Of a stretch of 64,000 bases of DNA, positions 55,285 to 64,000 are shown one piece after another. Origin of the DNA: Euborellia annulipes (taxonomy: Eukaryota > Arthropoda > Insecta > Dermaptera > Anisolabididae); NCBI GenBank assembly GCA_023213315.1, contig JAKCPI010002496.1, forward strand, positions 62,001 to 126,000. Direction: 5' to 3'. The translations under genes were made by a program, and so were the position numbers. Within the stretch, counting starts at the first letter, position 1. Every line of letters begins with the position of its first letter. Under the pieces are notes generated by a model, which was given only the letters and a program-made list of their open reading frames with translations, did not search any database and was not told the DNA's origin.

Positions 55285-55313
55285 CGTCGCTCCTGAACCC
55301 CCTTGTATTTTAC
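55285..55313 (+). repeat. Element Y end, continuation after the Transib-like insertion
   Basis: CGTCGCTCCTGAACCCCCTT matches the Y terminus at 43588-43606 (reverse). Confidence 0.8.
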
Positions 55314-56430
55314 TTTGAGTTTTTTCATCATGTCCCGTAAAAAGATGTTCCAATGGCTAATTGCCGAAAGGAGAAATAAATAAATAAAAAAAAGGCAAAA
55401 ATACCCCTTTCCCCTTCTATTTTTACTTATTACTGACAAGGGTGAGTGAGGAAGTGGTTTAAAAAAGTTTAAAATTGGCTTACGTAATACTTGAATGATT
55501 TTTTTCGATATTATTACTGCAATCTATCTACTATTTCAAACTTCACAAACGGCAACTTGCTTCTAACAGAATGATTTAGCCTAACTTAAGACCTGTCAGT
55601 AAACAATATCAACAAATTAATTTCAATTCAACTTTCACGTATTCATAATTGAAATCATCTACCCTTAAGGTAAATGAATTTCAATAACTTTTAGAAATTG
55701 ATAAAATTAGACTATTTTATCTCTAAGAAAAAAAAAGATTGAATTTTGACCAAATATCAATAACAATTGATATCTTCTGGTACAAAAAATTAAACAATAC
55801 TTTTTGATTGTCAATACTTCTTTATACCTTAATCTGAACGAAAATTCGTTGTTTGCAAATTTTGATAAACAAGCATATACCCTATGTAGGGATCACGTAA
55901 TATTTTGTTTAATTTTGATTTTCACCCTTGACTGCTTTTTTCCTATACTCAACAATAATAAGTATTATACAGTATTTAATGTTTAAAGAAAATATTATTT
56001 TCTCACTTATATAATGATATACGTAACGAATATTAAACCATATAAACGTTTGTTAAAACAACATCCCCTCTCGTATTCGTTTAGGGATGATTTTAAAAAG
56101 AAGAAAGAACCGCCCTCACTTAGAAAATCCCTTGAGAATTTTTGTTAGCGTGTTCAAGGCTAATCAAAGTCTGTATCATTTAAGGTTTTTTTTTATTGAA
56201 CTCTCTCCTCTCAAGACTGGACTTTACAAGTTGATGGTTTCCATCAGAGGTTTTATTTTAATGGATTAGTTCTTTTTATTTATATAAAAAAAACTTTTAC
56301 TCTTTTCAAAAAAAATATCACTTAAAACGACTTATTATGTGAGCCCTAGAATAGAGTTAAAAGTCACGCTTTTTGTTCAGAGGTTCGCTTATCGTCCTGA
56401 GAAATAACAATTTATTTTGGATACCAATTA
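55314..56430. other. No recognised gene
   Basis: SINE-core relic AATGGCTAATTGCCGAAAGG at 55352-55371. 56339-56420 may contain a decayed SINE head. Otherwise AT-rich. Confidence 0.5.
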
Positions 56431-56439
56431 ATTTTAAGG

Positions 56440-57055
56440 CGGAATAGGACCGAAGGTGTTACGCATGTTTTTCCCGCTAAGATGGCGTTGTGTGTCATAA
56501 AAAGTATGCCCAAAAATCAAGTAATTCAAAAATTTGCCAAGAGATGTCAGAATGGTAGCTAATAATATTTAATGCATTTGTTTGATTTTCATTGATCTTT
56601 TAACAATAAATACTTTATAACTGTTATTATATATTATAAAAGCATAAAAATATATAAATATAGGCCAGATATACGCTATTAGGGGATCGGCTGTTAAACT
56701 AGCCTGCCATCTATTGCAAGAATGCTGAACTAATTTGACAGTTGAATTTTAAAATAAAATCATCTAAGCTTATTTTAAAAATTTCTTAATTAATATGTGA
56801 TTAATAATAACAATAAATTCATTTTTAAATTAAAAAAAAAATTAAAGATTATTGGGACAGATTGTTTTTTTGTATTTGCTTGATAACAAAAAAATTAATT
56901 ACGATAATTTTTTAATAAGTCATTAAAAAAATTATAGCTCGATGTCACAATAATCTCTTATGAATTTAAATCATTTAAAAAAAAAACCGCATTGAAAAAT
57001 TCCTTATAATAGTCTAGTTTTTTTTTAAAGTACGTTTAGACGTCGCTCCTGAAGT
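56440..57055 (+). repeat. Element Y, most complete copy
   Basis: From ACCGAAGGTGTTACGCATG to AAGTACGTTTAGACGTCGC. Contains all ordered Y blocks. No terminal inverted repeats and no reading frame; class unknown. It provides the unoccupied CGTCG site at 57041-57045. Confidence 0.85.
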
Positions 57056-58189
57056 ACGGGATCTATAAAATAAGCTCCCGAAAAACAAGAATGCTGAACG
57101 CCTGTAAACTCTAAATGGCTAAAGTCATAGTCAACTAAGTTATCCGAGTGAAGCAATCAGCCCTTAGACCTTGTCCTAATTTTTCTAAATTAATAGGTAG
57201 ACAATACGGTACATCCCAAATACATAAGAAATCATCAAAGTCCAGTATTAGGGCGTTCTACTTTAAGCAAGAAGAGGTCAACACAACCACTCTTCGTTTG
57301 GCCTTCGCTTTTCTCAATTAATTCTCTTCTCTTTCTCTCTCTACATCAATTCGCGTTAACAAAGTTCAATGTTGAAATAAATTTAGTTGTGAAACGAATA
57401 AATAAGGATTGATTGACCTAGAAGCAATCAACAAAAGGCTTTAATCAATCCAGAAGAATTAGGAAATTTGATAATTCAACTTGTGGATAGGGAAAGAGCT
57501 TTCCTCCTATCCTAGAGGCAAAGAAGCAAGAATTTTTATTATAAAATTTATTAAGAATAGATTATTTGTTGGACAAAGTTAACAACTCTGGCTAGTCAGA
57601 TCGATTTTTTTTTTTAGCTTAAAAAGCCCTCAAATAACAAACTATATAACCAAACTCCTTGTTGAGTGCAAATACAAAAAGTGTTTCTGTTACCATAAGA
57701 TAAGAGTTTGCATGTTTAAGGAAAAAAAAGATGATAAAGGAAGTTTTTAAGTACACAGAGAGGAAATATACCAGCTACGTTAATTATTAAACAAGTCTCG
57801 TATATAATAATAAAGTTACGTCCCTTCTTTTTTTGAATAAATACGAACGCATGTCATATCTCGGCTGGCAATAACAATAGATTAAGTCATTTGCCATTAA
57901 AAGCAACCAAAATTTTGTGAAATGGTCCATAAAAATGCAGATGGAATAACAAATCTAATTAACAATAAAATTGAAAATCTTTGATTATTATTATTATTAT
58001 TACACCTTCAATTTTGATATCTCGACGAGGAGGGAGAAGAAGACATTAACGTTGCTAATGACGTTCCAATTGGGGAAGTGCCCAAAGGGCGTTTGCTAAA
58101 TTGCCAATGATCATAGCTGAACAATCTGACCATATGGAGAAGAAGGAGCAATACTAAGTAAAGGAGATGGTTAATTACAGTAGAATATA
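57056..58189. other. No recognised gene
   Basis: AT-rich sequence with a short CT tract near 57320-57345 and ATT repeats near 57988-58002. Confidence 0.6.
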
Positions 58190-58720
58190 AAACGAGTGCA
58201 GGTCAATAAGTCCGTGACTTTTTGAATGAAACACAGGTTTTTGGATAAAAAATTATTTTATTTTTCAACGTAGTCTCCTTTGAGATCTATACACTTTGTC
58301 CAACGTTTTTCCAATTTTTTTATCCCTTCCAAAAAATAAGATTTTTCGGGGCATCAAAATAGGTATTTGTTTGTGAGATGATTACATCGTTGGAGTCAAA
58401 TCTTTTTCCGTCGAGCCATTTTTTCAGGTTTGGAAACAAGAAATAGTCACTCGGGGCTAAATCCGGAGAATAGGGCGGATGAGGGAGAAATTCGTATCCC
58501 AATTCATGGATTTTTGCCATGGAAACTGCACATGTGTGCACCCTTGATGGATCACAAGGTAGTCCGCTATTAATGAATGTCAAACAAAAACTAAAAGACC
58601 CAGCTGCTTCAAATTTCGACAGGAGTCAGCTGATAGTTGCCTGCTGACAGGAGCAGTGTTGCAATTCAGATAAGAGGTGGGAAATTCAAAAAGTCACGGA
58701 CTTATTGATCTGCCCTCGTA
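58190..58720. mobile_element. Internally deleted mariner transposon
   Basis: Inverted ends: ACGAGTGCAGGTCAATAAGT at the left and, reversed from the right, ACGAGGGCAGATCAATAAGT, each continuing CCGTGACTTTTTGAAT. TA flanks the ends. About 530 bp against about 1.3 kb for a full mariner, so the 5' two-thirds of the gene is gone. Confidence 0.88.
58258..58583 (-). pseudogene. mariner transposase, C-terminal remnant
   Basis: The translated minus strand contains HPPYSPDLAPSDYFLFP, the hallmark segment around the third catalytic aspartate of mariner DD34D transposases, followed by NLKKWLDGKRFDSND. After FWKG the frame stops, but the next frame continues KKLEKRWTKCIDLKGDYVEK to a stop at 58258-58260, the usual mariner C-terminus, so there is one frameshift. 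The helix-turn-helix region and the first two catalytic aspartates are missing. It joins the right subterminal region directly at about 58583. Intact mariner transposase would cut and paste the element at TA; this copy cannot, but its ends might still be mobilised in trans. Confidence 0.92.
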
Positions 58721-59380
58721 TAGGCTTCTGAAAAGACTTACAAGGAGTCCCCACGGGTAGTGGGTCACCGATTATTTTCAAACTCAAAGTATTTGAAGAT
58801 TAGTATCTGGACATCAATTTCCTAAAGCAGTACGATGTACTACTCAAGAACACTCAAGAAAATCGACCTATCGAATATGGCCTAAGTTGCCGAAAAGACT
58901 GTGTGTATGTGTGTGTGAGTGAAAAAAAGTGTGAGTGTTAAAAAAAGAAGATATATGAAAATATATGCAACGAATTCGAGACGATAAGAAGAATCGTCTT
59001 ATTTAACAATAAGATGTTTTTCATTTTTATACCAAAATTCAATTTTTTTTAACAAGATATTTTTAGGTATTGGATTTTTTTTTCGGGGGGTTTTTCCAGC
59101 TCTCCCTTATATCAAGTTAAAGTTGCAGAAAACAGCTCTAACAAAGAAATAAGTTATATTATATACACTGTACAATCGAGAAATTGAAATAAAATAGTTT
59201 ATTTAAAATGAAAGATAATTATAATAAGTCCTAATTACAATTAATTTCCTATAATAATAATAAAGCCAAAATACACGCGATTGTTCGATAGGAATAAACG
59301 CTCCAAAGGTAGATGTAGGTCATGCAAACGATTATAATATAATAACAAAAAAGAGAGGGAAAGAGACCATTCATAAAAAA
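58721..59380. other. No recognised gene; SINE tail at 58877-58946
   Basis: 58877-58946 is the SINE family 1 3' part (ATGGCCTAAGTTGCCGAAAA, GTGTGTGAGTGAAAAAAAGT). The rest is AT-rich with no recognised feature. Confidence 0.6.
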
Positions 59381-59668
59381 AAAACGAATAGGAATATTTA
59401 CTTTACTTAAGGGCGGAACACATTAAAAAAAAAAGAAAGTGTGTGTGTGTGTTTGTTCAACTAATATTGGTTTAAAAAGAAGAATCGATTTCAATATCTC
59501 TAATAAAATTACAATTTCGAACAAAGATTTGCTAACACAAAAAAGAAAATAATTCTCTAGTCAGATTAAGAATTATAGAATTGAAATGCAAAGAAAATCA
59601 ACTTTTACGTTGATGTTCTTTTCAGAGTATAAAACTACAGAATGCACCTCTACTATTGGAGTAAGTAA
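59381..59668 (+). repeat. Direct repeat, left copy (288 bp)
   Basis: From AAAACGAATAGGAATATTTA to ATTGGAGTAAGTAA; nearly identical to 60033-60314, differing in A-run and GT-run lengths and a few bases. The two copies flank a family A fragment. Confidence 0.92.
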
Positions 59669-60032
59669 AAAAAATCGCTGGAGTAAATTTTGAGGAAATC
59701 GAAAAAACTGAAAAAGTGAATCAGTAAAGTGCGAGTACTCTTTGGCTGATTTTGTTCAAAAGCTCGTGTCACGTCCCATGTATGGGGTGCCTAACTTAAA
59801 TATAAAATTTCAACCTCCTGGCTCTTTTCGTTCTTGAGATATTTTGTTCACAGACACACAGACAAGCAGACACACAGACACAGACAGGCACAGACTATGT
59901 CGCGGAAAATCACTTTTTGGATTCAGGGGACCTCAAAAACGAAGATCCATCAAAATCTCGACATCGAATTTGGACATGAACTAATACTTTCTCTCTATAT
60001 ATATATTACATATATACATAGGTAAGAGTAAA
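59669..60032 (+). repeat. Family A fragment, 5'-truncated
   Basis: Starts in the middle (AAAATCGCTGGAGTAAATTTTG) and runs to the AT palindrome and GGTAAGAGTAAAA. Contains the microsatellite CACACAGACAAGCAGACAC. Bounded exactly by the 288-bp direct repeats. Confidence 0.88.
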
Positions 60033-60314
60033 AAAACGAATAGGAATATTTACTTTACTTAAGGGCGGAACACATTAAAAAAAAGAAAGTGTGTGTGTGT
60101 GTGTTTGTTCAACTAATATTGGTTTAAAAGAAGAATCGATTTCAACATCTCTAATAAAATTACAATTTCGAACAAAGATTTGCTAACACAAAAAAGAAAA
60201 TAATTCTCTAGTCAGATTAAGAATTATAGAATTGAAATGCAAAGAAATCAACTTTATTGATGTTCTTTTCAGAGTATAAACTACAGAATGCACCTCTACT
60301 ATTGGAGTAAGTAA
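60033..60314 (+). repeat. Direct repeat, right copy (282 bp)
   Basis: Second copy of 59381-59668. Confidence 0.92.
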
Positions 60315-60345
60315 CGCAAGCAGAATTTGCTCGGGGGTGGAGGGT

Positions 60346-60408
<63 letters not shown>
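60346..60408. repeat. Poly-G run of 63 bases
   Basis: Uninterrupted G homopolymer preceded by GGGGGTGGAGGGTG. It produces a poly-proline frame on the minus strand, which is not a gene. Its true length is uncertain. Confidence 0.9.
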
Positions 60409-60412
<4 letters not shown>

Positions 60413-60528
60413 TCGTGATTGAGATAATTGTTCGGATTAATATATAGAGAGAAGCGATATCGAGATTTATTTATTAAAAAGATTGTTGGCATTAGGCCAC
60501 CAGCCATTTTTGCCACTGTTATAATATC

Positions 60529-61120
60529 GAGATTTTGGTGGAAATACACGTTTTAAGGTCCCTATGTTCAAAAAAGTAGATCCAGCAAAATGAGCTAGGT
60601 TGGGAACAACCTTTTTTGATGTGCGGCCCACTTTTTCCGTAAAAAAAAACTCTGAGGCCCAGTGTATATACCATATATAAATTTTAGGAAGTGACCGAAT
60701 ATTCGGTTTCGGTTACGGCCAGTTTCGGCCGTGGGTTCTGTTTTGGCCAAAAACTAGCCGAAACCTGAGTTTGAAAAGTTGGGATGAGACCTCGCTCACA
60801 AAAAAAAGGTCAAATGATTTCCACGAGGGAAACAAATTTTCAGCCCGGAAAAAATTTCGTTTTGCTAGAGAAAAGTTTAAAAAAAAAACGGTAAAATGAT
60901 ATGAATTTTGTATAGGAAATACAAGTTTCGGTTTCGGTTATGGTTTCGGCTGAAAATCTGGTTTCGGTCGGAGCCTAATAATTTTATATAAAGATATATA
61001 ATTTTTATCTTTACTTAGACGTCCGCGGCCCAGTTCAAATCAGTCCGCGGCCCACGGGTTGGGAACCGCTGAGCTGGGAGATTGAAATTTTATATTTAAG
61101 GTACCATCTTTTGCAATACT
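60529..61120 (-). repeat. Family A fragment interrupted by a hAT-like MITE
   Basis: Reverse family A (ATATCGAGATTTTGGTGG ... GTAGATCCAGCAAAATGAGCT) stops at about 60597 and resumes at 61071 (GAGCTGGGAGATTGAAATTT). The insert ends GCGGCCCACGGGTTGGGAACC; reversed, CAGCGGTTCCCAACCCGTGG is hAT-like. TGAGCT occurs at both sides. The insert contains TTCGGTTTCGGTTA-type repeats. Confidence 0.55.
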
Positions 61121-61193
61121 ATTGAGACTAAAACCCGGTAGCATGGGCGTAGCCAGACATCTTGATAGGGAGGGGGGGGTTTCTATTTTTTCA

Positions 61194-61378
61194 AAATTCG
61201 CTCTAAAGATTTTGACCAAAATTCATAAATCAATTATTTTTTAGACTTTAAAATGTATATTCTCATTTTGCCATTGAAATCTTCTGAAGGCCACTTTACT
61301 CTTGTACTCCATAGGAAAGATCGGAGAAATGGTTGCCATGGTAACAAAATATAAATATTTCCCCATACTTATAAATTT
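61194..61378 (-). repeat. Family A middle fragment
   Basis: TCAAAATTCGCTCTAAAGAT to CATACTTATAAATTTTA, then directly abutting the next copy. Preceded by GGGCGTAGCCAGACATC, a possible hAT-terminus relic. Confidence 0.8.
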
Positions 61379-62041
61379 TACTTTCTCTTACCTATGTATA
61401 TATGTAATATATATATAGAGAGAAAGTATTGGATTCATGTCAAAAATTCGATGTCGAGATTTTGATGGATCTTCACGTTTTGAGGTCCCCTGAATCCAAA
61501 AAAGTGGTTTTCGCGACATGGTCTGTCTGTGTGTGGGTGGGTGGGTGTGTGGGTGTGTGTGATGTTCAATTTTAAGCATGAAGGAATTGAGCTAGGAGGA
61601 TGAAATTTTATATTTAAGTTAAATACCACCCGGGACCGGAAAAATAAGCTTTTAATCAAAATCGGCCAAAGAGTACTAGTACTTTACTGATGTACTTTTT
61701 CAGTTTTTTTCGATTTTCTCAAAATTCGCTCTAACGATTTTGATTAAAATTCAAAAATCAATTATTTTTTAGATGCTCTTTCAAATGTATATTCTCGTTT
61801 TGCCCTCAAAATTGTTTGAAGCACACTTTACTCTTGTGCTTCATAGGAAAGATAGGAGAAATGGTTGCCATGGTAACAAAATATAAATATTTTCCCATGT
61901 TTATAATTTTGACATCTTAAATTTCTAATATATTGGCGGAAACTAAATATATGTTGACACAAAAAATCTGGTGTGACAAGCACAGAACACAACTTTATCT
62001 TGCCGAAGGGTAAGAGAAAGTTGTGTGCAGTCACACCAGAT
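61379..62041 (-). mobile_element. Family A repeat, near full-length copy
   Basis: Reverse: TTACTTTCTCTTACC, AT palindrome, GTGTGGGTGGGTGG microsatellite (61531-61560), AGTACTAGTACTTTACTG, ATGGTTGCCATGG, and the hairpin 61967-62041 with a shortened right arm (GTTGTGTGCAGTCACACCAG). It resembles the 4551 and 5781 copies most. Confidence 0.9.
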
Positions 62042-62047
62042 TTTTTT

Positions 62048-62700
62048 AAATATAGATCTCCCATCCTCTTTCTAATGCCATATTGTATTCTTTTCAATTA
62101 CGAGCTTCAATTGGTCACTTTCTAAATTTTAACTCCAAAATTGATTGTTCTATACTCTTTAATTTTGAATTGAAAGAGCGAACTGCCTCTCTCACTCTCT
62201 CAAGCCTTCAAAAAAACAAGCCGACACCTGTGCAGGCAGAAACACACACACACACCCTGAGCTATCCATAGAGGGGATTCACCTTCTCTTTTCCCTAATA
62301 TATATTCCAATAATATGTGTTGTTATTAACCAGCGAAGACCATTAGCTACATAAGCCCGCCCCACCTCGTGTACTCTACTCTACACTCCCTTTACTAATA
62401 CTTACCAGATAATAACATTTTAGAAAAACGAGTGTAACAGCAGCCAACGCACGCAAACTCAAGTAAAGCCCCACCCACCCATGAAAAGTGGATAAAGTTA
62501 GTAGTGGCTGCTTTTAAATTAAAAATTAATTGTAAAATGAACACGTGATATTTTTTTTTTCTTAATAAATATAACAAAAAAAATTGCAAAAGTTTATTAT
62601 TAAATTTTATAAGTTCTTTTTTACTTTATCCCAGATATATAGGCTATATATGGAGGGAGAAAATAATGCGATCGTGTCAAAAATAGATGGAAATACACGT
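62048..62700. other. No recognised gene
   Basis: AT-rich with a (CA) tract near 62243-62255. Short open frames on either strand show no family resemblance. Confidence 0.55.
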
Positions 62701-62729
62701 TTTGAGATTTCATTAAATAATATTCAAAA

Positions 62730-63243
62730 ATCTGGTATGACTGGCGCACTCGGTAATCGAAAGTTGTGATCTGTGCTTGTCACACCAGATTTTTTGTGTC
62801 GACATGTATTTAGTTCCCGAGAGTACCGTACATTCGAATTTCAAGATGTAAAATTTATAAGTATAGGAAAATATTTATATTTTGTTACCATGGCAACCAT
62901 TTCTCCTATCTTTCCTATGAAATACAAGAGTAAAGTGGTTTTCAGAAGATTTCAATGACAAAATGAGAATATACATTTTATTGAGAACCTAAAAAATAAT
63001 TGATTTTTGAATTTTAATAAAAATCGTTGAAGCGAATTTTGAGAAAATCAAAAAAAAAAAAACCTGAAAAATTACATCAGTAAAGTACTAGTACTTTTTG
63101 GCTAATTTTGTTCAAAAGCTTCGTATCACGTCTCATGGAGGTGTCTAACTTAAATATAAAATTTCAACCTCCTAGCTCAATTCATTCATGCTTAAAATTG
63201 AACACACACGCACAGACAGACCATGTCGCGAAAACCACTTTTT
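62730..63243 (+). mobile_element. Family A copy, hairpin partly deleted and 3'-truncated
   Basis: TCTGGTATGACTGGCGCACT jumps to CGGTAATCGAAAGTTGTG (left arm shortened) and CACACCAGATTTTTTGTGTC; full body to CCATGTCGCGAAAACCAC, then lost. Similar to the copy truncated at 46532 at the same point. Confidence 0.88.
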
Positions 63244-63290
63244 TACGAATTTTAGCTGCCTAATGCAAATTATATATATTTCCTTGACAC

Positions 63291-63342
63291 TTATTGGGCC
63301 CTGAAGATGGCCTCTATCGAGACCGAAACGTCAGCCCAATAA
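63291..63342 (+). ncRNA. Best hammerhead-like ribozyme candidate (9-bp stem I)
   Basis: Stem I is TTATTGGGC (63291-63299) pairing perfectly with GCCCAATAA (63334-63342). Core CTGAAGA at 63301-63307, an extra T, hairpin GGCCTC-TATC-GAGACC (one C-A mismatch), GAAAC, then GTC at 63330-63332 as predicted cleavage site. C and A next to stem I are unpaired. Stem III is almost absent, as in PLE hammerheads. Confidence 0.68.
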
Positions 63343-63535
63343 AATATTTAAAGAAAAAAATTTGACTTTCAGTCTCTGCTCCTCAAACCTTTCCTTGATA
63401 TAGTTAAAGTCTATAAGATTTAAGATGCCGAAAAGGCTCTTGGCTTTAATATACTCTCGGTTACTAAATATATCTCCAAATTTGGAAGAAAGAATTAGCA
63501 AAGTTTATCTTTCACTTTGTTGCCAAACCAGGGCC

Positions 63536-63565
63536 GACGTTTCGGTCGCCTATGAGCATCTTCAG
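63536..63565 (-). ncRNA. Hammerhead-like ribozyme motif
   Basis: Minus strand: CTGAAGA, TGCTCATAGGCGACC (weak stem II), GAAACGTC. Stem I pairs GGCC with GGCC directly at both core edges, extended by AACC/GGTT after an internal loop. It points toward the motif at 63301, 200 bp away. Confidence 0.55.
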
Positions 63566-63589
63566 GGCCAGGTTAATGTCTGAAAATAT

Positions 63590-63645
63590 ATATCTCGTCA
63601 CAAAAGATACCGAAGGTAAGACAAAGTTAAGAGAGTCACACCAGT
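63590..63645. repeat. Family A hairpin relic
   Basis: ACCGAAGGTAAGACAAAGTT and AGAGAGTCACACCAG are decayed pieces of the hairpin right arm in reverse orientation. Confidence 0.5.
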
Positions 63646-64000
63646 AAAATGAAAGCTAGAACGAGAGAAAAGAATTTTCTTTCTTTTTCCTTTTTTTTTT
63701 GTTAATTTTTCTTGGCTTGGCACATCCAATTTCATGGCCTCTTAGCTATCACGGTTCGAGATTACTTTTTTCTTTTCTAACTATCGGTTAGATTACGAAA
63801 AAGAGGTTAGTACTAATGATAAAATAAATCATTTTAAAAACTAAAAAGAAACATTCTTCAGGCGACTAAAAAGGTAATAAATATCAATGATCGACTTGAT
63901 TATGATGTTGATTTCAATTTTCATGACTAATTTTAAACATATACTGTAAGATGGCCTACTATCAATTATTATTTGAAATTCCTATCGGGATCCCCGTTTA
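63646..64000. other. AT-rich end of window
   Basis: No gene or named repeat recognised. Confidence 0.6.

Noticed and set aside
59381..60314. LTR retrotransposon with 288-bp LTRs
   Set aside because: The repeats lack TG...CA ends, primer-binding site and polypurine tract, and the interior is just a 364-bp family A fragment.
60217..60549. Minus-strand frame with a long poly-proline run
   Set aside because: It is created by the 63-base poly-G tract; the flanks show no protein family.

Overview
The window is non-coding, repeat-dense, AT-rich animal DNA, most likely from an arthropod or another invertebrate. The evidence is: no intact host gene; a Penelope-like retroelement (PLE) remnant; tRNA-derived SINEs; mariner, hAT-like and Transib-like DNA transposons; many microsatellites; and a TATA plus TCAGT initiator arrangement of the arthropod type. 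I cannot name the species. No rRNA gene, functional tRNA gene, CRISPR array, operon or bacterial gene is visible. Almost every open frame over 60 codons is a translation of repeat sequence.

Layout. 1-2.0 kb holds inverted-repeat elements and a SINE. 2.69-4.3 kb is a 5'-truncated PLE with a GIY-YIG endonuclease, a pseudo-LTR-like tail carrying a core promoter, and hammerhead-like motifs. From 2.2 kb to the end, about 25 copies or fragments of one non-autonomous repeat (here 'family A', about 0.55-0.95 kb) dominate. It has a long hairpin at one end and an AT-palindrome hairpin at the other, and it produces most of the spurious reading frames. Between them lie hAT-type MITEs with 8-bp target duplications (7.98, 8.31, 10.2, 13.4, 19.8, 31.9, 33.6, 45.0 kb), TA-flanked MITEs, a mariner deletion derivative (58.2-58.7 kb), a 1.93-kb Transib-like element with CACAGTG termini and CGTCG target duplications (53.35-55.28 kb), and SINEs, several with 11-12 bp target duplications. 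The only place that looks like part of a host gene is a CpG-rich segment at 27.08-27.38 kb that ends in a strong splice donor.

The most interesting signal is a recurring hammerhead-ribozyme-like motif: CTGANGA, one unpaired base, a hairpin, GAAA, then usually CGTH. I count about 19 examples on both strands, one just downstream of the PLE reading frame and several inside short (about 260-500 bp) palindromic elements with their own 12-14 bp target duplications. I read these as a population of non-autonomous, palindromic, PLE-related hammerhead retroelements. That palindromic form with clean target duplications may be undescribed. The second notable signal is the Transib-like element, whose ends resemble V(D)J recombination signals. 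The third is the double-hairpin family A, whose mobility class I cannot assign.
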